Positions 34,773-45,218 of a stretch of DNA of 64,000 nt are shown piece by piece. The position numbers and the translations under genes were made by a program. Numbering within the stretch: position 1 is the stretch's first letter; each line of letters opens with the position of its first letter. Where the stretch lies: assembly GCA_038141525.1 (NCBI GenBank), contig JAYQIF010000002.1, positions 1-64,000 on the forward strand, written 5' to 3'. The notes beneath the pieces were generated by a model. The model was given only the letters and a program-made list of their open reading frames with translations, searched no databases and had not been told where the DNA came from. This DNA is from BACL21 sp038141525. GTDB taxonomy: Bacteria > Bacteroidota > Bacteroidia > Flavobacteriales > Flavobacteriaceae.

Positions 34773-35923
34773 ATGAACAAAAAGGTTCTGATCGTTTGCG
34801 ATTCGTTCAAAGAAAGCCTCGATGCAACTGCGGTGGCAAAGGCCATAGCCCGTGGCATCGGCGCTGACGATGCCACGGCGCGCTGCACGCTTATGCCTTT
34901 TCGGATGGCGGTGAGGGCGCCATTGCCGTACTCGAACAAGCCTCGGCCGCAGGTACAATCTCGGAGGGCTACCGGGTGGCCTGCCCGACGCAAGACGCTC
35001 TAGGACGACCGATCACCGCAGAATATTTTCGATTCACTCACCGCCCCGCGGCCTGGATTGAACTGTCGGCGGCCAGCGGAATTCATTTAATCCAGCCGCA
35101 AGCCCGCGATCCAAAGATCACCTCGACTTTCGGCACAGGCCTGCTGATCCAACACGCCATCGAGCATGGCGCCCAAGAGATTATTCTGGGCATAGGCGGC
35201 AGCGCGACCAATGATGCCGGGGCCGGCATCATTCAGGCTATAGGCGGCAAACTTTTGGATAAAAATGGCCATAGCTTAGCTCCAGGGGGACTTGCTTTAT
35301 CGGATCTTCACACCGTAGAAATTCCCAATGGGCTCAAGAACATCAAATGGCGCATCGCTTGTGATGTCGATAACCCACTTCTGGGACCTAATGGAGCGAG
35401 TCACGCCTATGGCCCTCAAAAAGGAGCCACGGACAAGGACATCAAACAACTAGAAGAGGCCCTGACTCATTTTGCACAAAAAATAGAACAAACAAAGAAA
35501 ATTACAGTTTCCTCAATTGCTGGTGGTGGGGCAGCGGGCGGCACGGCAGCGGGATTATATGGGGTCTTTGGAGCAGAACTGGTTTCAGGCTTTGAGCTTT
35601 TGAGTGCCATGACTGATCTTGATCAGCAGATTGAGTTGTGCGATATCATAATCACCGCCGAGGGGCGTATTGATCATCAATCCCTGACCGGCAAAGTACC
35701 TATTTCTGTAGCCAAATTGGGTAAGAAGTATGGTAAACCGGTTATTGGTATTGCTGGATCCATTGAGCCTCCATACGACCAATACAGAGCATTGGGCATG
35801 AGCAGTTTGTTTAATGTCCAAAACGGCCCAATGAATTTGGCGGAGTCTAAAAACAATGCCACACAACTCATTGAAGAAACTCTATTTCGGGTTTGGTCTT
35901 TAATCAAAACCACGAGCTCATGA
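34773..35923 (+). CDS. Glycerate kinase (one indel)
   Basis: The protein, about 383 residues, is a GlxK/GckA-type glycerate kinase that phosphorylates glycerate with ATP. The N-terminus (KKVLIVCDSFKESLDATAVA) and the rest are in two frames. One T is missing in the run near 34895-34898, where the family motif should read MPFSDGGEGAIAVLEQA. The second frame has LGIGGSATNDAGAGIIQAIGG, ACDVDNPLLGPNGASHAYGPQKGA and EGRIDHQSLTGKVP, all characteristic. The stop overlaps the GntP gene (ATGA), so uptake and phosphorylation of a sugar acid are coupled. The 5' third is clearly richer in GC than neighbouring genes. Confidence 0.9.
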
Positions 35924-37311
35924 CCTGGACATTAATATTTTTGGCCCTCACTGTTTTGTGGATCATTCTAGGGACCACAAAGCTAAAGCTACACCCCTTT
36001 TTTGTGCTGCTTTATGCGGCCATTGGCTTGGGATTCGTAGCTCAAATGCCAACAGAATCTCTGATTCCACTAATCACCAAAGGTTTTGGCAAAACATTTG
36101 AAAGTATTGGCCTATTGATTGTTTTTGGAACTCTAATAGGAATATTTCTAGAACAATCCGGTGCGACGCAGTCTATTGCCAGCAGCCTTTTAAAAAGGTT
36201 GCATCGACTGCCTTTGCCTTATGCCATCAGTGCCATTGGTTATGTTGTGGCGATTCCTGTTTTTTGCGATTCAGCTTTTGTCATTTTATCATCACTGAAC
36301 AAAACCCTTGCAAAAGAGAGCAATACCCCCCGCTTAGCCCTTACTATTGCTTTATCCACAGGCCTTTTTGCCCCGCACGTCTTGGTGCCGCCCACTCCCG
36401 GTCCCCTAGCGGCGGCAGCCCAACTCGAATTACAAAACTTAGGATTACTTATTGTATTTGGCGGATTGGTTGCCTTTATTCTGGTTCTGGTCGGGGCCTT
36501 ATACGCCCAAAATATTGCCAAAAAGATTGCAATAAATGAGAGCCCACAACCTACTTCAAACCACAGCGAGGCAGAACTCGACCAAACAAATGACATCTTG
36601 GAACAAGAAAGAAATCCTCTTGAAGCACAAGTATTACCTGGTATTTATGCCGCCCTGAGTCCCATAATTGTGCCCATACTGCTTATGGCACTGGGGAGTA
36701 TCATTGAATTCACGTCGCTAAATCTGGGCGTCGCTGATCAATTTGTACGCCTTTTAAGTTCCCCCGAGGCCGCACTTTTTATTGGTTTACTTCTGGCCAT
36801 GAATCTTGGCGAAGACAAAAAAGAAACTCCATCAAAAAACAAGCTTATTGGGCAAGGCCTAACAATAGCCGCGCCAATTTTGCTCATCACCGCAATGGGT
36901 GGCGCATTGGGCAGTGTAATTAAAGAACTCCCCTTGACAGAATACCTCAGTGATTACACAGCCCTACAGAACTTCGGGCTCATATTGCCCTTTGGGATTG
37001 CCGCTCTACTGAAAACGGCTCAAGGATCTTCAACGGTAGCCATCATCACCACCGCATCGATTATTTTTCCAGTTTTAGAGCAGCTTGGTTTGACCTCCGA
37101 CCTCGATAAGGTGTGGGCCATTATTGCTATAGGGACTGGGTCTATGACAGTATCTCATGCCAATGACTCATATTTTTGGATTGTTTCTCAAATGGGCGGA
37201 ATAGATGTCAAAACCGCTTACAGACATCACACTCTGGCCACCCTAATTCAAGGCCTCACTGGTCTATTAGTCGTAATGGGGCTTTGGTATTTAAGTGGTT
37301 TATTGGGCTAA
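35920..37311 (+). CDS. GntP-family permease (gluconate/glycerate)
   Basis: The 463-residue protein has about 12-13 hydrophobic helices and GntP signatures: KGFGKTFESIGLLIVFGTLIG, IPVFCDSAFVILSSLNK, APHVLVPPTPGPLAAAA, LLKTAQGSSTVAIITTAS and GTGSMTVSHANDSYFWIVSQ. The family takes up gluconate, glycerate and related acids with protons. Its 4-bp overlap with glycerate kinase points to glycerate as the substrate. I chose the ATG at 35920 over 35893, which lies within the kinase. It converges with the next gene at a distance of 7 bp. Confidence 0.92.
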   Translation: MTWTLIFLALTVLWIILGTTKLKLHPFFVLLYAAIGLGFVAQMPTESLIPLITKGFGKTFESIGLLIVFGTLIGIFLEQSGATQSIASSLLKRLHRLPLPYAISAIGYVVAIPVFCDSAFVILSSLNKTLAKESNTPRLALTIALSTGLFAPHVLVPPTPGPLAAAAQLELQNLGLLIVFGGLVAFILVLVGALYAQNIAKKIAINESPQPTSNHSEAELDQTNDILEQERNPLEAQVLPGIYAALSPIIVPILLMALGSIIEFTSLNLGVADQFVRLLSSPEAALFIGLLLAMNLGEDKKETPSKNKLIGQGLTIAAPILLITAMGGALGSVIKELPLTEYLSDYTALQNFGLILPFGIAALLKTAQGSSTVAIITTASIIFPVLEQLGLTSDLDKVWAIIAIGTGSMTVSHANDSYFWIVSQMGGIDVKTAYRHHTLATLIQGLTGLLVVMGLWYLSGLLG

Positions 37312-37317
37312 ACCGGG

Positions 37318-39283
37318 TCAAACAAATCCTTGTTCTAGCTTTACTGTAGATAGATATAATTTAGTCCTTTTTGTGTCCCATGTAGTCAACTCGCCAGAGT
37401 CACACATACGGGTTAACTGGGATTCCGCTTGCTCTCTTGGTAAGTCACTGAGATAAATTAACTCCTTAAGACTCATGCTGGGATAGCGCGTAAATAATTC
37501 TCGGAGGTCTTTACTGTAATCTACAATTTTGAGACTGGGATTTAAAATCATAGAGCACCTTTTGAAATTCGCTGTAATTATTTTCTCCCACTAATCGTCG
37601 AGATTCTCCCAAATGATTTTTTAATATAAGAGTCGGTAAAAACTCAATACTAAGTTGCTCGCTAAGGGCAATGTCCTTATAGAAATTTTCAGCAGCAATT
37701 CCTTCTATATCTTTTATAATTCGAGCGGCGTCCAAAGCTGAAGATAGCGCAATTCGATAGAGTAGGTGTTTGTCGATAATGTTTTTCTGGGCAACGAACA
37801 AAGCTTCCCTGATTTTTCTCAGGAAAATGATTGCTTTTTCTTGGTTTTGTATTTGAGCCGCCTTAAACGCAATCGATGGAGGATAGGATGAGGGCAATGG
37901 ATCATTCCGCCATATTTCCCCCATTATTGGCATTTCAGATTTTTCTGCAACCTCCTCCCAGTGAAACGCAACTTGACTCGGATCTGAAATTCCGTGACGA
38001 TGAAAATTATCCCAATGAGGCAGGAGCCCTCCCATGCGATATTCAATTTCGAGCTGATTGCCATACTCTAACTCTAATTTACGCAGCTCTGGCTGAATTG
38101 CCCAACAAGTTGAACAAATAGGGTCTGTAAAGTATAGTATTTGTATTCTTCTATTCTTGGGAGGTCTTGGTTTTTTTTTGATTTTACGTTTGACTAAGGG
38201 AATTTTCTGCTTTTCTAAAGACACTCCTTTTGGCAATAAAAATTGATCTTTTAATTTCCTGCCAAAAAATATTTGTTCACGAACCTCAGGTGCTCTTTTT
38301 TCATGAAATAATCTGAACAATCGCTCGAAGTCATCCGAATTTGGCTCCGAAAATTGTGATAAAAGTTTGGCCAAGGAAGAAGAGTCAATAAGTGCATTCG
38401 TGGTCCCTGAACTCGAAAAAGGCAACGCCACATGTGCAGAATCTCCAATAAGGACTCCGTTAGCCTTATGAAATTCAGGTATAAGATCGAAGTCTCTGGT
38501 CTTCCAAATATAGGTGTCCTGATAGGTTTGCAAAGCGATGATATCCTTAATGTCTTCAGGAAAATCTGTCATTAAATACTCGGCAATAGCCCTGTGATTC
38601 TCTTCTTGAATACCCGCCTGCTGAATGAGTTTTGGGTCGAACTGTAGCACAGTTATGAGTTGATTTTTGGCAGCGGGCAATACACCGAAAGCAATACTCT
38701 TTGTTCGATGTTGATACTTTTTAAATAGACCTTTTAACTCAGAATATTTTTGTGCATTGTCAACAAAACCCAATAACTCGTAGGTAAATATTGAAGAAAA
38801 TTGTGTCGGTCCAAAAAGACTTTCGCGCACTTTTGAATTCAAGCCATCGGCCCCTATGAATAAATCAGCCTTAACAGATTTGCCATTAATAAAATTAGCG
38901 CTTTGAATTTTGCCTCCAGACCAGTTAAAAGAATCAAATTCACAACCGTGTATTATACTTGTCTCTCCAAGGGCGTTGTACAAATAACGAATAATGTCAT
39001 CACGTCGGAAACAGCGCCATGGCATGAGCCGTACGGCCTTTACTTCTTCATTTTTTTGAGAAAACAACTGAAAATATTGAATGGGTTCTCCCATAAGGTC
39101 AAAAACAGAAGCCTGTCCCAAACTTGCCAATAAATCCAAGCCATCATCATGCATTAAAAATGCGTTACCACGGTCGTTCATTTTGGGGCTACGCTCGTAA
39201 ACCTTAACGGTATGCCCCTGCCGCTTAAGCAAAATTGCTGCGGACAAACCCGCTATCCCTGCACCAAAAATCGCAACCTTCAT
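37318..39283 (-). CDS. FAD monooxygenase-DsbA fusion with winged-helix tail (one indel)
   Basis: Residues 1-385 are a PHBH-type flavin monooxygenase: GAGIAGLSAAILLKRQGHTV (FAD-binding GxGxxG), LFIGADGLNSKVRESLFG (DG motif) and NGVLIGDSAHVALPF (GD motif). After a basic linker (KRKIKKKPRPPKNRR) residues 400-590 are a DsbA/FrnE-type thioredoxin fold with FTDPICSTCWAIQPELRKLE (CSTC in place of the CxxC of relatives). One extra T near 37546-37549 (GATTTTAAATCC) shifts the frame; corrected, 77 more residues follow with a winged-helix look (MSLKELIYLSDLPREQAESQ), like the tail of SpxH-type DsbA proteins. Total about 655 residues. It overlaps the aminotransferase gene by 4 bp. Confidence 0.8.
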
Positions 39284-40447
39284 GAGCCTAAAAATTTATC
39301 AATGCGTCCTAAAGCCTCATCTAAGATTTCATAAGAGGTCGCAAAACTAAGTCTAATATAGCCCTGCGCACCATCACCAAACCACTTGGGAAGTCCAGGA
39401 ACCACGGCTACTTTGGCCTTTTCAATCAGTTGATTTTGAAGCTCCGAAGCCGAAAATCCGGTTTTGGAAATGTCAGGAAACAGCACGTAGCAGCCCTGAG
39501 GTGACTGACAAGTAATCCCAGGCATGGCGTGGAGCCGATGGACCGCAAAATCCCGCATTTTATGTAAATGATTCACAAATTCGGCCAACCAATCTTGTGC
39601 CTCGTTTAAAGCAGTTTGAGCCGCAATTTGCCCTAAAATATTGGCTCCATGTACCGTAGATTGATGCAGTGACTGAGCAAAAATCTTGTTGTAAATATTT
39701 TCATTCGGCATCAAAACACTGCCGATACGCAGTCCAGCTAACCCGTATGACTTACTGTAGCCTGTCACCGTAATGGTACGCTGAAAAACAGAATCTATCG
39801 CTGAAAATGCATTGAATTTGTGTGGCGCAAAAACAATGTCGCTCCAGATTTCATCAGAAAGAACCATCAGATTTTCATGGGCGAGAACAACGTTGGCCAA
39901 GGTTAATAACTCAGCCTGTGTAAAAACTTTGCCCGTAGGATTCAGTGGATTGCACAGGCAGATGAGTTTTGTTCGCGGGCCAATTAAAGTTTCGAGCTCT
40001 GAAAAATCGATTAATCCGTCCGTTTGGGGTGTGGAAAATGGAATCGCTTTGGCCCCCACCTGTTCAACAGAATACTTAAAAAGAAAATCCACTGGATCAA
40101 AAACGATGACCTCATCTCCGGGCTCAAGCAGGGCCTTACAGGTTAAATAAATGCCAAAAGCTGCACTATCAACCGGCAAAATAAATTCAGGCGAATAATT
40201 AACTTGGTTTTTACGCTTATAGTCCTTGGACACGGCTTCTCTAAAAGACATTAATCCTTCAGCGGGACCATAACTCAGATAGCCGCCATCTTATATATTC
40301 TAATAAGGCATTTTTGATCATGGCGCAACAGGAAAATCAGGATCCGCTGCGGTCAGTGGAATGACCCCATTAGGCACGGTGGCCCATCGCAGATTGTAGG
40401 CGCGCGCAGAGAGTAGGTCAAGATTTACGTCCTTGGGGATTGAACAT
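39280..40447 (-). CDS. Class I/II PLP aminotransferase (three indels)
   Basis: The main frame (39280-40251) has NPLNPTGKVF, the PLP lysine in TVTGYSKSYGLAGLRIGSV and a C-terminal RLSFATSYEILDEAL, typical of fold-type I aspartate aminotransferase relatives. The N-terminus continues upstream in two further frames: MFNPKDVNLDLLSARAYNLR and on through VIPLTAADPDFPVAP. Three indels explain the breaks: one extra C in the run at 40435-40438, one missing base near 40321, and missing bases near 40290 (ATATAAGATGG). Corrected length is about 388 residues, normal for the family. It overlaps the monooxygenase fusion by 4 bp, suggesting a joint function on an amine or amino acid. Confidence 0.8.
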
Positions 40448-40553
40448 ATCGGGGCATTAATGTCCAAATATAATATTATTAAATAGCAGTATCGATTATC
40501 AACAATAATCTTCGATGAAATGCAATTGCTCGATAGCTCAGAATTAAATTCTA

Positions 40554-41120
40554 CTAAAGCCCGAACATATGTTTTTTAAGACTTTCCTGGGCCGGTTTGT
40601 CCCCTAGCCAAATCCCAAAAAGCGCTTGCTTGAATGGTAATCCTGCAAAACTCCCTCGGACTTCACCATTTTTATAAAGCTGCGTACCCTGTTCGGAGTC
40701 ATAGACCAAAAGGATTTCATCATTTGGTTCAAAAGCATCCGAAAGAAATTCTTTAAATCGTTCGATATCCGTTGCCGTATAAGATCCCACTGTTGTATTG
40801 TCAAAACCCTCTTCCAGAGCCTCTATAAATCGATCCCGCGTCACTAATTTCGAGGCGATAACAATACGTATCCCCATGGCCTGGTCTGCCAAAATAATTT
40901 CAGAAGCGTCGCTAGATTTTGAGGGCAGATAGAGCGCGCCAACATATAGATCTAAAAAACCAAGTTTCTCCCGGAGACCACCACCATTTAGTACTGTGTT
41001 TTGACCATTAATAGTCATTTCGATGGGAAACTCAACCCCTTCAATCGTCTTCACTTGGGCCTTAGCAGTATTTATGCCCACCAATAGCATCACCACCATA
41101 AATAAATTGAACGCCTTCAT
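40554..41120 (-). CDS. Chalcone isomerase-like periplasmic protein
   Basis: The 188-residue protein has a signal peptide (residues 1-21, ending TAKAQ) and a bacterial CHI-like domain (EGVEFPIEMTINGQNTVLNG, KLGFLDLYVGALYLP, FKQALFGIWLGDKPAQESLKK). The bacterial members bind fatty acids or lipids rather than flavonoids as far as is known. It stands alone, with no clear partner. The start at 41120 gives a proper signal peptide. Confidence 0.85.
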   Translation of the reverse strand: MKAFNLFMVVMLLVGINTAKAQVKTIEGVEFPIEMTINGQNTVLNGGGLREKLGFLDLYVGALYLPSKSSDASEIILADQAMGIRIVIASKLVTRDRFIEALEEGFDNTTVGSYTATDIERFKEFLSDAFEPNDEILLVYDSEQGTQLYKNGEVRGSFAGLPFKQALFGIWLGDKPAQESLKKHMFGL

Positions 41121-41251
41121 ATTTTTTGTTTTGTAAAAGATACTAATTTTCTAATAATAATTTGAGTCACTAATGTGTAATTCGATGATTAAAATTTCAA
41201 TATCACGATAAATATGCCGCATATTAACTATTTTTAAGTTTAATTTTTCCA

Positions 41252-41674
41252 ATGGTGAGATTCCAAGTTTTAAATCCGGCAGACATTGACCGTATCATTC
41301 CCTTTGTAAAGGACCTCAATCCAGAACTTGAGCTGCAAAGTATTGAACAGAATCAAAAAGAAATGTTTGATATCGCTAACTATCGATGTTTTGGCCTTTT
41401 TGAATTCGATGATTTAATCGGAATTTCCAGTGGCTGGATTACTGTGCGGCATTATTCTGGAAAACAAATGGAAATAGATAACGTCATTATCACACAGGCC
41501 CATAGGTCAAAAGGATATGGAAAGCAGTTTATAGAATTTATCGAGCAGTGGTCCCGCGATCAAGGGTGTCAAACTATAGAACTCAACACCTATGTGACCA
41601 ATACACGCTCACACAAATTTTACTATGACCTCGGCTTTAAAATTTTAGGCTTTCACTTTTTCAAGCCACTGTGA
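41252..41674 (+). CDS. GNAT family N-acetyltransferase
   Basis: The 140-residue protein shows the GNAT fold: MEIDNVIITQAHRSKGYGKQF with the acetyl-CoA loop RSKGYGK, then NTYVTNTRSHKFYYDLGFK near the C-terminus. The acceptor is unknown. It ends 1 bp before the glmS stop on the opposite strand. Confidence 0.85.
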   Translation: MVRFQVLNPADIDRIIPFVKDLNPELELQSIEQNQKEMFDIANYRCFGLFEFDDLIGISSGWITVRHYSGKQMEIDNVIITQAHRSKGYGKQFIEFIEQWSRDQGCQTIELNTYVTNTRSHKFYYDLGFKILGFHFFKPL

Positions 41675-41675
41675 A

Positions 41676-43524
41676 TTACTCAACAGTGACTGACTTTGCT
41701 AGGTTTCTTGGCTGATCTACGTTGCGACCAAGCATTACGGCGATGTGATAAGAAAGAAGCTGAAGCGGAATGGTGGTCACCAGTGGTGAAGACATTTCCG
41801 TGGTTTTTGGGACTTCAATGACATAATCCGCAAGTGCTTTGATCACGGTGTCTCCTTTGGTGACTACAGCGATAATGCGTCCTTTTCGCGCTTTGATCTC
41901 CTCGATATTGCTCACGACTTTGTCGTAATGATTGCTGTTAACCGCCACCACCACTACTGGCATTTGCACGTCAATCAGGGCAATCGGCCCGTGCTTCATC
42001 TCAGCAGCAGGATAACCCTCTGCATGGATATAAGATATTTCTTTGAGTTTTAACGCGCCCTCAAGAGCCACAGGGAAATTAACCCCTCGCCCCAGATACA
42101 GGGCATTTTGCGCCATAACCATATTGTTGGCAATCTTTTTAATTACATCATCGCTCTTTAAGGCTTGAGCTACTAGTTCTGGAATTTGCTGCATTTCATA
42201 GAGGTGCTGGCGATAAACGGACTCAGAAATAGATCCTTTTTCCTTAGCCAACTTCAGAGCAATTAACGTCAATATCGTAATCTGAGTCGTGAAGGCTTTA
42301 GTCGACGCGACCCCAATTTCTGGACCCGCATGAGTATAACTTCCGGCATCAGACTCACGGGCAATAGAAGAACCCGCTACATTACACACCCCATAAACTA
42401 AAGCGCCCTGACTCTTGGCGAGTTTTATGGCCGCCAAGGTATCAGCGGTTTCCCCACTTTGAGAAATGGCGATCACGACATCCTTCTTGGTGATGATCGG
42501 GTTACGATATCTAAATTCTGAGGCGTATTCAACCTCCACCGGGATACGCGCCCATTCCTCGAAAATATATTCGGCTACCAATCCCGCATGCCATGAAGTA
42601 CCACAGGCCACAATCAAGATGCGATCAGCCCCAGTAAAACGTGAGAGGTGATTGTCCAGACCGCTTAATTTGATCAAGCCTTCTTCTGGCAGTAATCTCC
42701 CGCGGAAGGTATCGAGTATGGCTCGAGGTTGTTCATAGATTTCTTTGAGCATGAAGTGGTCGTAGCCCCCTTTTTCAATTTGCTCCACGCTCAGACTGAG
42801 CTCTTGAATCTGAGAATCCAAGCGCAAATCCTCTTTTAGATCGCGCACACGCACCTCCCGGCCTAGTCGCAATACGGCCATCTCGTGGTCTTCGAGATAT
42901 ATTGCTTGGTTGGTAAACTCGATGAATGGTGTGGCATCACTGGCGATAAAAAACTCGTTTTCGCCCACGCCTATAGCCAGCGGACTCCCGAGTTTAGCCA
43001 CAACAATTTCGTTTGGTTTTGTTTTGATCAAAAACCGCTATCGCGTAGGCTCCTTCCACCTCTTGTAAGGCCAGCTGTACCGCCTTTCCTAACTTTACCT
43101 TATTGGTTCTTTTAACCTCTTCGATGAGGTTTACCAAAACTTCTGTATCGGTATCGCTATGAAATTCATAACCACGTTGCTGGAGTACTGTTTTTAGGGC
43201 CGCGTAGTTCTCGATAATTCCGTTGTGTACCAGAACTAAATCTCCGCTATTGGAAACATGTGGGTGGGAGTTGACGTCGTTCGGGACTCCGTGAGTCGCC
43301 CATCGGGTATGGCCAATACCGATTTGGGCCTCTGGCACTCCTTGGGCTGAAAATTTCTCGGCTAGAGAATTCACCTTGCCTTTAGTCTTACACACATGGG
43401 TCATGGCGCCGTCATACAGCGCGATACCCGCACTATCGTAACCACGATATTCTAATCGCTTGAGGCCATTTAAAACGATGGGGTAAGCTTCTTTTGAACC
43501 GATATAACCAACAATACCACACAT
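41676..43524 (-). CDS. glmS: Glucosamine-6-phosphate synthase GlmS (one indel)
   Basis: A protein of about 615 residues that makes glucosamine-6-phosphate from fructose-6-phosphate and glutamine. The first frame (42994-43524) starts MCGIVGYIGSKEA with the Cys nucleophile and includes HTRWATHGVPNDVNSHPH (glutaminase). The second has the two SIS domains (CGTSWHAGLVAEYIFEEWAR, ISQSGETADTLAA, SYIHAEGYPAAEMKHGPIAL) and ends NLAKSVTVE as usual. One extra base near 43021 (GATCAAAAC, expected GATAAAAC) separates them; corrected, it reads AVFDKTKPNEIVVAKLGSPL. The gene is essential, so this is almost certainly a sequence error. A 97-bp gap with no visible leader structure precedes it. Confidence 0.95.
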
Positions 43525-43621
43525 AAGGCTAAATTAAACATTAAAAACAATAAGAGACAACCCCCTGTAGTACATAATTAAATCAATAAAACAAACGCCA
43601 CTAAAGACATCATACCACAAC

Positions 43622-45206
43622 CTACTCAGGCCGGGTGTAATAGAGTTCCAAGCGCAACTTTTTGTCTGGATCCGAGGCCAAGTTTCCATGTAGGGCCGTT
43701 CCTTGTGGAGCGACAATAGTTCCTCCAGGGATCCGATCAAATCCCTCGTCGAGCAGAGGGGTTTGCATGTCAAAAAAAGCCCACATATGACACATTTTGA
43801 GAAACCACCAAGCCCAGCGAAACGTTTGTCGAATCTCTATTTATGAGATTACTCACATGTGAGGTCAGCTTAATTTTATAGTATTCTCCGCGATCATCGC
43901 TACCGCGCACCAGACGTCCAAGGTGATTGGTAATGGCGTCAATCGGGGGAAGATTTGAGGTCAGGTCAATAGAATAGTCTGCCAAAATCGTACTGTTTTT
44001 GGTATCGAACACCATAAGTCTTTCGGGTTCTTGGCCAGGACTACTGATCTTATCTTGGTCTACATAAAAAATCAAATTGGCCTCATTGACAAGCCAGCCC
44101 TCATCACGCAATTCTTGTAGATCGTCCAAACCATTTTGGTTTTCATCGTTGCCAAATAACTCAACGATGGTTGCGATACCGTCATTTCCGTCGACATAAA
44201 GGGTCTCTGACCCTTGAATCGAGTCTCCAGATTCTATATCCTGAATGACCTCAGCTGGCCATTGGTGGTCAAACACATTTACTTTTATGGCCGAAAAATT
44301 AAAGTCATACGAAAATACCTCGCGGATGATCTCCCCGTCGTCATCGGTAGATTGATTCCCTGAGTCATCAAAGGTCGATGTATCGGCAGAGTAATAAAGG
44401 GCAATTTTCCCTTCGGCAGGATCAAAGATCGTTTGGTGGCCACTGTCATTGACTGGTTCGACCTTAAAATAAAGACCCCTAAAGTAATCCTTAAAATTGT
44501 TATTGTTCAGCAGAACCTCCTGATCTTGTTGATCCCAAATTTTTTCTTGAAAAAATTCAAGAGGTAATTCCAAATTAATGCCGGGGTTAAACGTCAGCGT
44601 ATCTAAATCTTCAATAATAAATTCATCGACCTCACTGCTAGCGAAGAATTCGGGAATTTCTAAAAGCAGAGTCCCTAATTGGTCTTGGAATGTTTGGCGC
44701 TGGTTCGAAAAATACTGCTGTGGCTCCGCAAAACCAGTCGACGGGTCAAAATCTCGTAAAAAATAATTTGATTCGTAAATAGACAGCTTAATTGGATCAC
44801 TCCCAAAGACAGAGTCTAAGTCGAATACCGTATTGTCTTCATCATCGACATCCGAGGTACTGTAATACGGTATGGTCAAAATGACTTTTTCAAGAACAGG
44901 ATTCAGAGTGTCAACAGAAAACGCCGGATTGTTTGCCGACAAAACCACCTGGGTTAAAAAATCTGCGGTATGAGGCCCGAACAATGGATCGTTATAATAT
45001 CCCAGTTTGTAACTCAACTGATTATTGGTTTGTACCGGCCCGACAAATCGACTGTAGGCCCGCACAGAGAAGACAGTGTCGGGAGTGGTATAGTTCTGAT
45101 CGATTAGGTCGGTATCTAGCGTTGTAAAGCTTTCGTCGCAAGAAGAAACCCCCACGATTACCAAAACAACCCAAATGAAATGAGGAATCCGTTTGATCAC
45201 GTTCAT
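43622..45206 (-). CDS. DUF4270 lipoprotein (one indel)
   Basis: The protein, about 527 residues, is a DUF4270 family lipoprotein (lipobox VIVGVSSC, Cys about residue 23, followed by DESFTTLDTDL). Frame 1 ends early at SQNVSYVGFF because of a seven-base homopolymer at 43772-43778; with six it reads VGFFDMQTPLLDEGFDRIPG and ends KLRLELYYTRPE at 43622, the normal family end. The family is widespread in flavobacteria and may be a surface protein; function is unknown. It is 12 bp after the GT5-like gene and upstream of glmS. Confidence 0.87.
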
Positions 45207-45218
45207 GAAATTATTGGC

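Noticed and set aside
37318..37551. Independent 77-codon winged-helix gene
   Set aside because: It follows directly from the FAD-DsbA protein after removing one T from a T-run, and DsbA relatives carry such a tail, so it is the C-terminus of that gene.
43534..43773. Separate 79-codon gene between glmS and DUF4270
   Set aside because: It is another frame of the DUF4270 3' end; the true continuation (..LDEGFDRIPGG.. to the family C-terminus) is in a different frame ending at 43622.
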